Below, in pieces: positions 35,252 to 46,800 of a stretch of 64,000 bases of DNA. The notes below the pieces were generated by a model, which was not told the origin of the DNA, ran no database searches, and saw nothing but the letters and a program-made list of their open reading frames with translations. The position numbers and the translations under genes are program-made. This DNA comes from Chamaecrista fasciculata (lineage: Eukaryota; Streptophyta; Magnoliopsida; Fabales; Fabaceae): assembly GCA_003254925.1 (NCBI GenBank), contig QANZ01014541.1, positions 1-64,000 of the forward strand, in the 5' to 3' direction. Every line of letters begins with the position of its first letter. Position 1 is the first letter of the stretch.

Positions 35252-35776
35252 TAGGGGTGTTCATTGGGTTGGGCTAACCCGCCAACCCGCTAAAACCAAC
35301 CCAACCCACTAGTTTGAGTTGGTTTGGGTTGGGCTGCGGGTTTCAAGATTTTGAGCCTGCTCAACCCAAACCAACCCGCCGACCCGCAAAAATATTAAAT
35401 AAAAATTAAAATTAATTTTTATTTAGTTAAAATTCTATTTTAATATCACAAATAATATTATTTTTACAATTTGGTCAATTAATAAATTTTTATTCTCAAT
35501 TTAGTACATAAAAAACAAATTGTGAAGGACCAAATTAAAAAAAAAAATTTAAGAGAGACCAAATTTTTTATAAAATAAATATATAAAAAATAAAAAAAAC
35601 TAGTATGGGCCAACCCGCCAACCCAACCCAAACCAACCCGCCACTGTTTGGTTTGGGTTGATTTGGGTTGACTCAATTATTTTCTTTAGCCAACCCAACC
35701 CAACCCGCCAAATAAATTAATGAGTCCGAAACAACCCGCCTTAAACCCAACCCAACCCAGCCCGTGAACACCCCTA
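35252..35776. mobile_element. hAT-type MITE with 8-bp duplication
   Basis: Ends TAGGGGTGTTCATTGGGTT and the inverse CCCGTGAACACCCCTA. AAAATGTA is duplicated exactly at 35,244-35,251 and 35,777-35,784. Subterminal 'aacccaaccc' words fill both ends; the middle is AT-rich. Similar wording appears in the sequence interrupted by the Copia element at 41.7 kb. Confidence 0.85.
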
Positions 35777-35784
35777 AAAATGTA

Positions 35785-36186
35785 CATTGAGAACCCCAAT
35801 AATGTGGTTAATTTTTGGGGTTTTTTTTTTTGCCTGAATTTTTAGGTGTTTTTGTGTGGGAAACATTGGTAGTGTAATCTAGGCAATTAAGGCATAAGAA
35901 CACGTGATGAACTATGGATGAACAAGAAGAAAAATATGAATTTTTGGAAAATCTATAGAATACTCAGATTTCAGACAGTTTGCCTCGACCATCCATCACT
36001 CGCCGCCAGGTTTCTCATGGCAAGATGCTCATTTCACCTCTGCAAAAGCCACAACAAACTACAGAACTGTTCGTTTTCTTTGGTTTCATGATGTTGGGGA
36101 CTTGGTTAATGACTTCCATTGTTATGTAATTACTGTATAACCAAGTATATATAAAAATAATAAGTATGTAAGTGTTGAATTGCATA
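35785..36186. other. Intergenic sequence, no gene seen
   Basis: No supportable feature. Confidence 0.3.
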
Positions 36187-36195
36187 TTATTTTTA

Positions 36196-36525
36196 AGGTA
36201 AATTCCACTTTGGTACCCTGTTCTATGGACCAATTCCACTTTGGTACTCCGTTCTTTCAAAAGTGACACTTTGGTACCCTGTTCTTTAAAAAATGTCATT
36301 TTGGTACCCAGTTCTTTTAAAAGTGACATTTTGGTACCCTGTTCTTTAAACCAAGTGACACTTTGGTACCTTAAAAAAGATAGAATAGAGTAAAAAATAG
36401 TGAAAGAACAGGGTACCAAAGTGTCACTTGGTCCAAAGAACATGATACCAAAGTGTCACTTTTGAAAGAACAGGGTATCAAAATGACATTTTTGAAAGAA
36501 CAGGGTACCAAAGTGGAATTTACCC
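36196..36525. mobile_element. Small Mutator-like MITE with tandem units in its arms
   Basis: Termini AGGTAAATTCCACTTTGG and the inverse CCAAAGTGGAATTTACCC. An exact 9-bp duplication TTATTTTTA flanks it (36,187-36,195 and 36,526-36,534). Each arm is a row of about 31-bp units built on ACTTTGGTACCCTGTTCTTT (five on the left, inverse units on the right), so the whole 330 bp can form one long hairpin. Confidence 0.85.
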
Positions 36526-36534
36526 TTATTTTTA

Positions 36535-37395
36535 TATAATTGGTTGAATGGCTTTGCATACTTTGATATATATATATATATATATGGATTTATCTAACAT
36601 GTGCCCTCAGGGTACATTTTAAAGTTTCTTCTGATTAGTTAGTAAAGCATCTTATATCTTGAAATCTACGAAAATTCATTTAAAAGATAATTTTTAATGT
36701 TTAAAAACTCACTTGATCAATCAAAAAAAAACCTTAACATGTGTCCTTATGGCACATGTTAGAAATACCCTATATATATTGTGGATGTTAAGGAGCATGC
36801 TTGTAAATCTTACTAGAGTTTACAAGCTTGTAAATCTAGGCAATCAAGCATCAACTCAATCAGGTATGGGGATTAGACTACCCATCGGATATGGGAATGT
36901 AGATTATATTGATACACGCTCATTCGGATCTGGATCCGAGAATCTTAATACCCTACCCATACCTTATCCGCGACCATCTCTATTCCTTGGGGACAAATGG
37001 GGCGTTGCATTGCAGCTTACATGATTTAGCAACAAACACCTTCCGCTACACACATTGATCACTTTAAACAAATGTGAATATACAATCTAAGAAAGATGAT
37101 CTTATTATCTACAACAACCTCTCGAAGGTCACCTAACGATATACAATACAATTATACAACACTGAACCACCATGATGCACATGATGCCCTATGCATCTGT
37201 TTGAGCTTTCTTTCCCAAGCTTATTAGAAAAGTCTGCACTAAGATGGTCTTAACTCTATATAGCCTGTACAGTTCCCGAGACCCAGTAAAAAAACCCAAG
37301 GTCTTGTTCTTCTCATTTGGTATCTGATGGAATTTCTCAGAGAAACTCTGGACTACTCTCATATCACTACAGAAGAAAACCAAAATTTTCTTTGT
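36535..37395. other. Non-coding; includes the 3' flank of the MTM gene
   Basis: An (AT)n tract at 36,569-36,585, then a segment (36,860-37,015) with GGATCTGGATCCGAG and CCCATACC words that can be read as an ORF of 103 codons but looks like repeat sequence. The last few hundred bases up to 37,395 should hold the 3' untranslated region of the minus-strand myotubularin gene; I cannot place the poly(A) site. Confidence 0.35.
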
Positions 37396-37896
37396 TCACT
37401 CAGGCTTGAAATAATCATCATTAATTAACAGTTGGTCAAGGGCATCAAAATTTGCCTTTAGACCAACAAACTGGCTTCCTTGTTGAGCACAAGCAGAATT
37501 TGTCCACATGCAGCGTCCATCTGGGGTACGAAAGGGGCATAGAGTTTCACATACTTGAGCAACGACATTGACTGCATAATCATCATCTTCTCTAACTGAC
37601 TCTGAAGCAGACAAATCCTTATTGTCGCATTGTTTTCCGGAGGAAGAATACGTCAAGTTTTGTGCTGCTTCGTCTGGGCTGATTTCAATGTCCACAATAA
37701 AGTCATCATTGCTAGAGAAATTAACCTTGCGCCCCATTGATTGAATTGCCCGCTTTATGACTACATTTTCTTTTATTTTCCTTTTGGCCATGTTCATAGC
37801 AGAGATACTCTGCTGCTTCTCATTTCTTAGTTCTACTTTCAACAATTCCATTGCATTTGTAGCTTCTTTGGCTCTCCTTTCGGCCACTTCTTTAGC
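37396..37896 (-). CDS. MTM1: MTM last exon: coiled coil and Cys-rich C-terminus
   Basis: 501 bp including the stop. The first 60 residues ([20 protein letters not shown]..) form a charged heptad-like helix. The middle is acidic and variable. The end has [20 protein letters not shown] then C, a four-Cys cluster shared by plant myotubularins, and the closing [17 protein letters not shown]. Confidence 0.9.
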   Translation of the reverse strand, partial: AKEVAERRAKEATNAMELLKVELRNEKQQSISAMNMAKRKIKENVVIKRAIQSMGRKVNFSSNDDFIVDIEISPDEAAQNLTYSSSGKQCDNKDLSASESVREDDDYAVNVVAQVCETLCPFRTPDGRCMWTNSACAQQGSQFVGLKANFDALDQLLINDDYFKPE

Positions 37897-40800
37897 CTGA
37901 CACCACATCCCATACACACAAACAATTGCAACATTAATGAAAAGACCAGACAGATCAACAGTTCATTTCATTTGGGAAAGGAAAATCACTATCATGAAAA
38001 GTACACTAGTTGGGGGCTGATTAAATTAAAAAGTACAGAGGTATCCAAGACTAGCTGACAAGGTGATGCAGAACAAGAACCGAGAACCAAAAAGAAAAAA
38101 AAAAAAAAGAACTAAACTAATCAAATCCATATCAATATATGATAAGTGAAGGGATAATGTCCCTAATTTTTTGAGCTGTCCTTGTAACTTACTATCCTAC
38201 TAAGAAAATATTTTGAAATAACAGGCTCCAAGACTCAAACAGCTTTACTAATAATCTCAATCTTAATTTAACCAAAAAAAAAATCCAAAATTTTAATTAG
38301 TGAATACAACCACATAATTTAATATTAAAAACATAATTATCTTGTACTGCATTATACTGTGTGAAGAAAATGAGTAAATTGCATTTCACGACTGAAGGGA
38401 AAAAAGAGAGTGGCTTTTAGATAGAATGCCTTAATCATAAACTGGAGGAATGTCACACTACCTTCCTCATCTCAGAGTATTGCAAAGCCATCTTTCTACA
38501 TTCTGCTTCAATCTCTCCAGCAGGTGATTCTTCAGCGCAAGCCCAACGAAGATGGAATTGAGGCCACAAAGTTGGGGCTAAAGCTGCCGCAGGAGGCAAA
38601 AGAGCACCTTTGTGCTTTAATGGGTCATAAAAGAGGTTATAATGCACATGAGAACCACTTTCAGAAGTACGCAACTCAGCCAAGTATGCCCACAAACATC
38701 CACAAGCTTCAAAAACATTCAATTGCTGCCTTTCTTTCTCGCTGAATAAGAACATGCAATCAAACCATTATATTATGTCTATGAATACAAACAACACATG
38801 CAATTTCTTCATGCTCATTTTACAATTTACATACTTCAGCCTTACTATTTGATTTAATAAAGAATCACCTAAGCCTTTTATCATTGTTCACATAAAGGAG
38901 AGAGGGGTTGAAGAATTTAAATAATTCTTGGATACTGCATTAGCCAAAGCTATGAATTTATACACAAGGTTCCTATTTTACTCTAGGAAATAAAATCAAT
39001 GCATAATAATTTTATACAAAATTATTCATAAGATGAAGCAATTAGTATTAAGACACAGAGATGCACACAATGAGGAATCAACGTCCTCTGTCCAGAACTG
39101 ACCAGCAACACATGGCGATGGCGTCCGGTGACCAGAAAGATGTCAAAGGCCGGTCAGTCAGTGGGAAACTGTCCAATGGGGGCAGTGATAACTTGGGAGG
39201 GAAAAAACTCAACCTCCAAGTTTTGAATAGTGAAGGGAGGAGGCAAAAGCTCAACCCCCTTCAAATACAGGAACCCTAGAAGGAGGAAAATACTCACTTC
39301 AGGGCAGCAAAGCTCTGATACCATAAAGAATTTGAACACTTCTTGTATATTGTGTTAAACAACTCTATGAATCTATACACAAGGTTTCTATTCTACTCTA
39401 GGAAATAAAATCGATATACAACTAATACAAAGCAATGCATAATAAGTCTATAAATATAACGAGAAAGCTATCAGAACATGTTGAGAAATATGAGAATATG
39501 TCAATCTTTATTTATTAGTGCTAGTTGGTCAGTAATAGTTAGCTGTATTAATTAGAAGGTTGAGTAGTTAAGTATTAAATGTATTAGGAGCTTTCCTAGT
39601 ATATTTATATGTGTGCAAGCTTCATTGTAGAATGAATCATCCAGAACTTATTCAATGAAATTCAACAGAACAAAAGTCATGTGTTCAACTGGTTAGACCA
39701 ATGAGCAAATTTAATGATGTCATAATTAATAGTAAATTTATTAAGCAGTGTTTAACCCAGTCATGTGTCCAACCCAGCTAAAGAAGTGTTTATTTAAATT
39801 CCTACGTTATATTTCAGAGTGTTGATTTGGTCCAATGCATTCAGTTCAGCAGTCCAACCCATATTTGAACAGTTTAAGGGCATTAAACTTCAAGAAGTTC
39901 AGAACATCAGACAAGATTTTGTTAGTCACTGGTTCGTAGGCTGACAAATTACACTGGCTGGTCCAGTTTAAAAACAGTGCACTAATTATACCCCAGCTAA
40001 AATTATTGTGCTCCCTTGTGGCCTATAGAATATAGATGTATACCTCCAAATAAAAATTATAGTACATTAAGGTTTTGCATAACTCAATTAAAGGAAGAAG
40101 TTAGACAGTGAATTGCTTCAAGATACCAATATGAAGTGGAAAATGAAATTACTGATTACTAATTTGAGTCAATAAGCACTATATTATCATGAGTACTTTG
40201 CTTATTATGATGCAATTAGGGAAATAGGTAGTGTAAGAAAAACATCATCTAAGACAGAAAAAAGGAGATACAGGTTCAAATTGAATCCCCAGAATCATCT
40301 ATGTTCAAATGCAAAGTGAGTATCAAGCAAATGCATGCAAAAAACTGAAAATTCCAGATAACAGAAAAATGCTTACAAAAAGGAATACCTATTGCATAAG
40401 AAGCTTCCGAAACGGCAAGAAAGCAGACAGTCTAAGAAATCCACCAGGAAAGCCTGAATCATCAATACAAGTCCCCAGCAGGAATAGATCAGAAACAAAG
40501 CCATACAACCAAAAGATCAAATACAAGAGTTATTCAGCTATAACCAGTGCAGAAGTCAAACATTGTGAGAGATACATACCGAGGAGAACTCAAAAGCAAA
40601 AGGATATGTCCGTAGCAATTGTGAAACACAATCCACCCACTGCAAAAGGGAAACTATAACAAGATCATGTGGGGATTCATTTGTCTTCAGATATGATCAT
40701 ACTCAGTAATTAGAGACCAAAATGAAATTATTCGGAAACATTAAGGACCAAAATGGAACAACAAAAACATTAGAGACCAAAACAGAGTTTGAGGTAAACA

Positions 40801-43800
40801 TTAGGGTTTAAAATGATATTTTTGACCTAAACAGCATGTGAAATCACATTTATTAATTGCACATACTAGTAATAGGGTCAAATGGTAAAGTTGCAATATA
40901 ATTATTTATTTGACCCTCCATGTTTTTTCTCTTGTATTTTCAAATATCCAAACTAGGTCGAGAGAAATTAGCAATTAAGCTTATCTTCCCCTACTATACA
41001 CTAGGAACAAACCTGCAAAAATATTGGAGAGTAATTGTTTGAAGTCTGTGCATGGGATGTCGGAGGTTGAGAATTGAATGTTCCTGATGACGGGCGCATG
41101 GCTGGTGATTGTTGGCTTCCAGTAGGATAAAAACTAGACAACTCAGAAGGTGTATTAGCAGTTCCAGACACATATGGCAATCCCAAACGATCTGAAAAAG
41201 GATGACCAAATGCTAGCCAGTCTTTTTCAACAAGTGCCTACAGCAAAAGAAAATAGTGAAGCATAATAAAAAGAGCAACCATTGATATAGATAACAACAA
41301 ACACAGATCTACCAAACTAATTTATTTGAAGTGTCGATTTGACTCTAAAATCAAACTAAAGAAAGGTATATAATATTCAATTGGATGACTAATGCAAAGT
41401 GCTTACCTGAAACCCTTTGAATGTCCGATAATATGGATCAAGCAACAAACTAGCAAGTGAAACCAATTGGGTTGTTCTATCCCATCCATCACTAGAGAAA
41501 TGAAACAGTAATATGTTAAATAAAATATCAAATTTGTTGAGAAACCTATTAATTATCAATGATGTTGACAAGTCCTATACTACCAACAAAAAGCATAGAC
41601 AAAGGATATAGCCTAGGGATGAGCATGGTTTGGGTCGGATTGAGTTTGGGAAAATTTTCAACCCAACCGACACATCTATATGCAAGAGGGTTGGGTTGTC
41701 ATTGTAAGTGTATAGGAGTCTAATAACAAGTTAGTTACTAGTTAGTTAGTCTGTTAGTCAGATTCTAACTAATTACTTTAGTGATTACTTTAGTGATCAG
41801 GTCTATATTGGAGATGGTAAGCCTCTTTCCATTGAGCATATTGGTAGGACTGAAATACAATTTCCTTCAAAGCCTCTTATTCTTTCTTCTTTGTTGCATG
41901 TTCCCTCTATGAAAAAGAATTTGCTTAGTGTGTCTAAGTTTGCCAAAGACAATAAAGTCTTTTTTGAATTCCATTCTGATGTTTGTTATGTTAAATGTCA
42001 GGATTCCAAGATGATTCTTCTTAAAGGTCACCTCAAAGATGGTCTCTACGCTTTTCATGAGTTGTCTTTTAGTCCTAAGTCTTCTACTTGTAATAATGTT
42101 TCAAATACTTGTAACAATTCTTTTGTTCAGAATGTTAACAATTCCTTTCATTGTAATGTAGTTTCTTCCACTACTATTGATACTTGGCATAGAAGGTTGG
42201 GTCATCCATCTGATTCAATTCTTTCTCTTGTTCTTAAAAGTTGTAATATCTCATACAAAAGTAATAAAACTACTTTTTGTAATTATTGTTGTTTAGGGAA
42301 GCATCATAAACTTCCTTTTCCTTCTTCAATTCATTCTTATAATAAACCGTTTCAGCTCGTACATTCAGATGTTTGGGGACCAAGTCCATATGTTTCTCCT
42401 AGTGGCTGGAAGTATTATATTGTATTTATTGACTCCTTCACTAGATATACTTGGTTGTATGTAATGAAAAATAAACCTGATGCTCATACAGCTTTCCTAA
42501 GTTTTAAAAATCTGGTTGAAACTCAATTTAATTCCAAAATTCTAGCTTTTCAATCAGATGGTGGTGGAGAGTTCATTCCTATTTCTAAAACACTTACTAA
42601 TTGTGGTATTGTTCACCAAATTAGTTGTCCTCATACTCCACAGCAAAATGGTCTTGCTGAGAGGAAGCATAGGCATCTTACTGAGTTTGCTTTGTCTTTA
42701 ATGGCTCAATCTTCTTTACCACTCACTCTTTGGGATCATGCTATTTCTACATCTGCATACTTGATAAACAGGTTGCCACCACCTCTTCTTGCCAATAAAT
42801 CACCTTCAAAGCAACCAGTTGAGCATCCAGTTAGGCATCCTATGCTTACTAGGTCCAAAACTGGACACAGCAAGCCTAGAATCAAAATTTATACCTGTAC
42901 AGATTCGTTGTCTGCTGTCCCTTCCGAACCAAAGAGTGTCAAAGCTGCTCTTCAGGATCCACAGTGGTATGCAGCTATGAAAGATGAGTATGATGCTCTA
43001 ATGAAGAATAAAACTTGGAGTTTAGTTGCTTTACCTTCAAACAGAGATGCAGTGAGTTGTAAATGGGTTTTTAGGATTAAAAATAATCCAGATGGGTCTA
43101 TTCAGAAATATAAAGATCGTTTGGTTGCAAAGGGATTTAATCAAAGGCCTGGGTTCGATTTTACTGAGACTTTTAGTCCAGTCATAAAACCAGCTACAGT
43201 GAGAACTATCTTAACTATTGCATTGTCTAAAAATTGGCATATTCATCAAGTTGATGTGAATAATGCCTTTCTTAATGGCACTTTGCAAGAAGAAGTGTAC
43301 ATGACACAACCACCTGGGTTTGAGAATGTTAATAAAAGTCTAGTTTGCCGTCTACATAAGTCTCTTTATGGTCTTAAACAAGCACCAAAGGCTTGGTTTG
43401 AGAAGCTGTCATCTACTCTTTGTTCTTTTGGGTTTGTGGCATCAAAATGTGATTCATCTTTGTTTATTAAGGAAGATTCATCTACAATTTTGTATGTTCT
43501 TGTATATGTTGATGATATCATCATCACAGGAACTTCTAAAGGTGCCATAGCTGCTCTCATTCAGAAATTACATTCTCATTTCCCACTAAAGGATCTTGGT
43601 TTGCTTAACTTTTTCTTAGGAGTTCAGGTCAAGTATACTGAAGAGGGTGATTTGCATCTCAGTCAAACTAAATATATAAAGGAGCTTCTGCAGAAGGCAC
43701 AAATGGGAGATCCTAAACCTATGCATACCCCTATGGTAGCTGGTCAAAAGTTCAGTAAAATAGGGAGTTCAGACTTTGAAGATCCAGTTTTATACAGATC

Positions 43801-46800
43801 AGTTGTAGGAGCTCTACAATATGTTACTCTCACTCGTCCTGAAATTTCCTATAGTGTGAATAAACTGTGTCAATTCATGCAATGTCCTAAGATTGATCAT
43901 TGGAAGGCTGTAAAACGTATTTTGAGATATCTTTTTGGCACTATTTCTTATGGTTTACTACTTAAGAAGTCAGATTCTTTACCTCTAGTAGCTTTTTGTG
44001 ATTCGGATTGGGCATCGGATGTTGATGAGAGAAAATCAACATCAGATGTTTTTGTGTCTACCTTGGTCAAAATCCTATCACTTGGTCATCTAAGAAGCAC
44101 CCTACGGTATCAAGATCTAGTACTGAAGCTGAATTTAGAAGTTTGGCTGCTACTGTGACAGAAATATTGTGGCTTCAATCATTGCTAAAGGAGTTACATA
44201 TTCAGTCTACTGCAGTACCTTTGGTTCACTGTGATAACCTTAGTGTTGTTTTGTTAGCAGCTAATCCAGTGTTGCATTCCAAGACAAAGCACATGGAGAT
44301 TGATTTGTATTTTGTGAGAGAACTTGTTCTGCAGAAGAAGATACGTGTCCAGCATCTTCCATCTTCAGCTCAAGTTGCAGATATCTTAACAAAGTCCATC
44401 TCTAGTACTATGTTTCCTTTATTTCGTACCAAACTATCGGTTGTTTCCCATCCTATAGTTTGAGGGGGGATGTAAGTGTATAGGAGTCTAATAACAAGTT
44501 AGTTACTAGTTAGTTAGTCTGTTAGTCAGATTCTAACTAATTACTTTAGTGATTACTCATGTATAAATAGATCCTATTGTACTACACTTTCTCATATATG
44601 AAATTCCTCTATTTCTCTACACATTCTATTTCCTTATCAGTCATTTCAAATTACTCAACCCAAATCCAACCCAACCCGCAGCTCTGGCAATTGGGTTGGG
44701 TCGGGTTCACAAGTCAACACATGAAAAGTTGAAAAAAAAAATATTTGTGATGGTAAATGTTATTATAGGCTTGTGAGTCACTAGAAAAAGGCTTACATAT
44801 AAAGGAAGTTTAAAAAACAAAGAATGGATATATAAATGTTACATATATAAATATAAATCAATTGAAATATACTCAATAACATATATGTAATTATAGACCA
44901 CTGTAGGGTCTTTAAAGTGAGAGACCCTAGGGATGCAATTATCCTAAAGAAGTTCATTGAAGAAGATCGTGTTTATGATTTTTTAGCAAGGCTAAATCCT
45001 GAGTTTGACCAAGTGTGAGTCCAGATTTAGAGAAAGGAGGAAGTATCATCCCTAGAAGAAACTATATCCCCTGTTTGGGGTGAAGAGAGTCGTAGAAATA
45101 TTATGCTAGATTCTCAAAATCACCAAGAATGGTTTGCCCTGAAATCAAAGGTTGATAAGCGAGGGAAGGATAACCGAGATGATTTGTGGTGTACCTATTG
45201 CAAGAAAACCCCGACACACTAAAGATAAGTGTTGGAGATTACATGGAATACCTCCCAGTTGGGAATGGGGAAATCATGGAGAGTACAACAAACTGAAAAA
45301 ACTGAAGAAAAAAATACAGCCACAAGCTTTGGAGGTTTTAGTAAAGAAGAAAGTGAAACAATGAGGAATCGTTTAGGATCCCTTGAGAAGCCTACTAAGA
45401 GTTTTTCATTGACTTTATCAGGATCAGAATTTGAAGAAGGAGATTGGTCTTGCTAAGAGCAAAATGGGTTAAAGAATCACGGGTTTGAGAACTGTATAAA
45501 CAAGTTGAGAATTGAAAGTTTCTATTCACACCTTGAGGGGGAGTGTTGAGAGCTTTTAGTTATTTAGTTATTATGTTAAAGGTATTTTTTTCTGGTGTAT
45601 TTTTCTGTTATTAGTTAAGTTTAGTTAGTTAGTTGTGGTTATGATTGTTAATTTGTTCTTCCTTAAATTTCCTTCCTAAAAATATCTCTCTATGTACTTT
45701 TATGAAATAATAAGAAGCATTATTAAGTTTACTACTCTGACTCAACATACATAAATATATACATATTCTCTTATTTAAGAAAATCTATTGATGAGAATAG
45801 AGAAACTACAAGAATACAAAAACTGAGGACAAGAAATCCTCTAGAAAGGAAACTCAAACTTAATATAAGAGAAAAACTAACTCAACAAAGTATTCCAATC
45901 CCTTCAAAAAGTTTAATATTGCTGTTTTAGAAAATCTGGACTATCACTAATCACTAGAGCAATTTTCTATAAATAGCAAAAAAATCTGTCCACAAAATTA
46001 CATGCTATTTACAGTAATCCAGGGTTTTTGATAAGGATTACTCTAATATATAATTCCTTACATCCTTGTAATAAAAAAAGCACATCATACGCACCTGCAA
46101 TGTACAAGCACAGAAGCCTTTTCCATCTCAACACGAGCAGCAATCCAAGCTGAGCCTGCCAAGACATTTTGAATATGTAGTAACCATCCACTGTCCCCAA
46201 GGGTTGATACTGAAGCAGACATACTACTTAGCAATCCTCCACCACCTTTCCACCCCCCATTTCTCTGTAAACAAAACCCACAAAAACACATTCAATTGGT
46301 AAACCCATCCAAAGTTATATGAGCTAATAATAAACTAAACAACCTTGCTGAATATAAGTGGTTCGACATTGACAAAGATAACATAAAAAACCCTTACTAG
46401 GTCTTATCCTAACATACTAATCTCTAAAGATTATTGGGTTCCCTGACATGATATTAAAAATTTATGTCCAAGAATTAGGCAACCACCTACATCAAAGAGA
46501 AAGAAACTGTTATAACTTATAATGATGGGCCCTTAGTATGTAAGACTCATAAAAGAAAGGGAAAATAAAGAAAAGAGTAGCAGGTTCAAGAATGGTTGGG
46601 CCAGGGGATGTACAAAAGCCCATTTGGAGAGAGAAAGTTGTTGAGAGAGGCAAAGGGCCGCAGGAAAGTGGGGGCCAAGCATTACGATTTGTGGACGAAT
46701 GTGGGAGTGTGTGGATTGCTGCTGTATGGGTATATCAATAGGTTTAGGAACACTTTTTCATCAGGGAATCGATAAGGTTAATTAGGAGAGACTTGGCCTC

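Larger units (their letters stand above)
41703..44639 (+). mobile_element. Ty1/Copia element, internally deleted, in an MTM intron
   Basis: Flanked by an exact GTCAT duplication (41,698-41,702 and 44,640-44,644). Its first 86 bases are identical to the start of the 3' LTR at 44,471, so insertion is recent. The rest of the 5' LTR, PBS, gag and most of protease are deleted. The element is antisense to the myotubularin gene and lies in the intron that splits the catalytic motif. It landed in older sequence rich in 'acccaaccc' words, possibly a hAT-like MITE. Confidence 0.95.

Noticed and set aside
36713-37024. 103-codon plus-strand ORF
   Set aside because: It crosses repeat-like GGATCC/CCCATACC wording and has no recognisable domain or upstream signals.
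37189-37383. 64-codon ORF just downstream of the MTM stop
   Set aside because: It is in the expected 3' untranslated region and shows no conserved motif.
41867-42058. Minus-strand ORF inside the Copia pol
   Set aside because: Shadow of the plus-strand pol frame.
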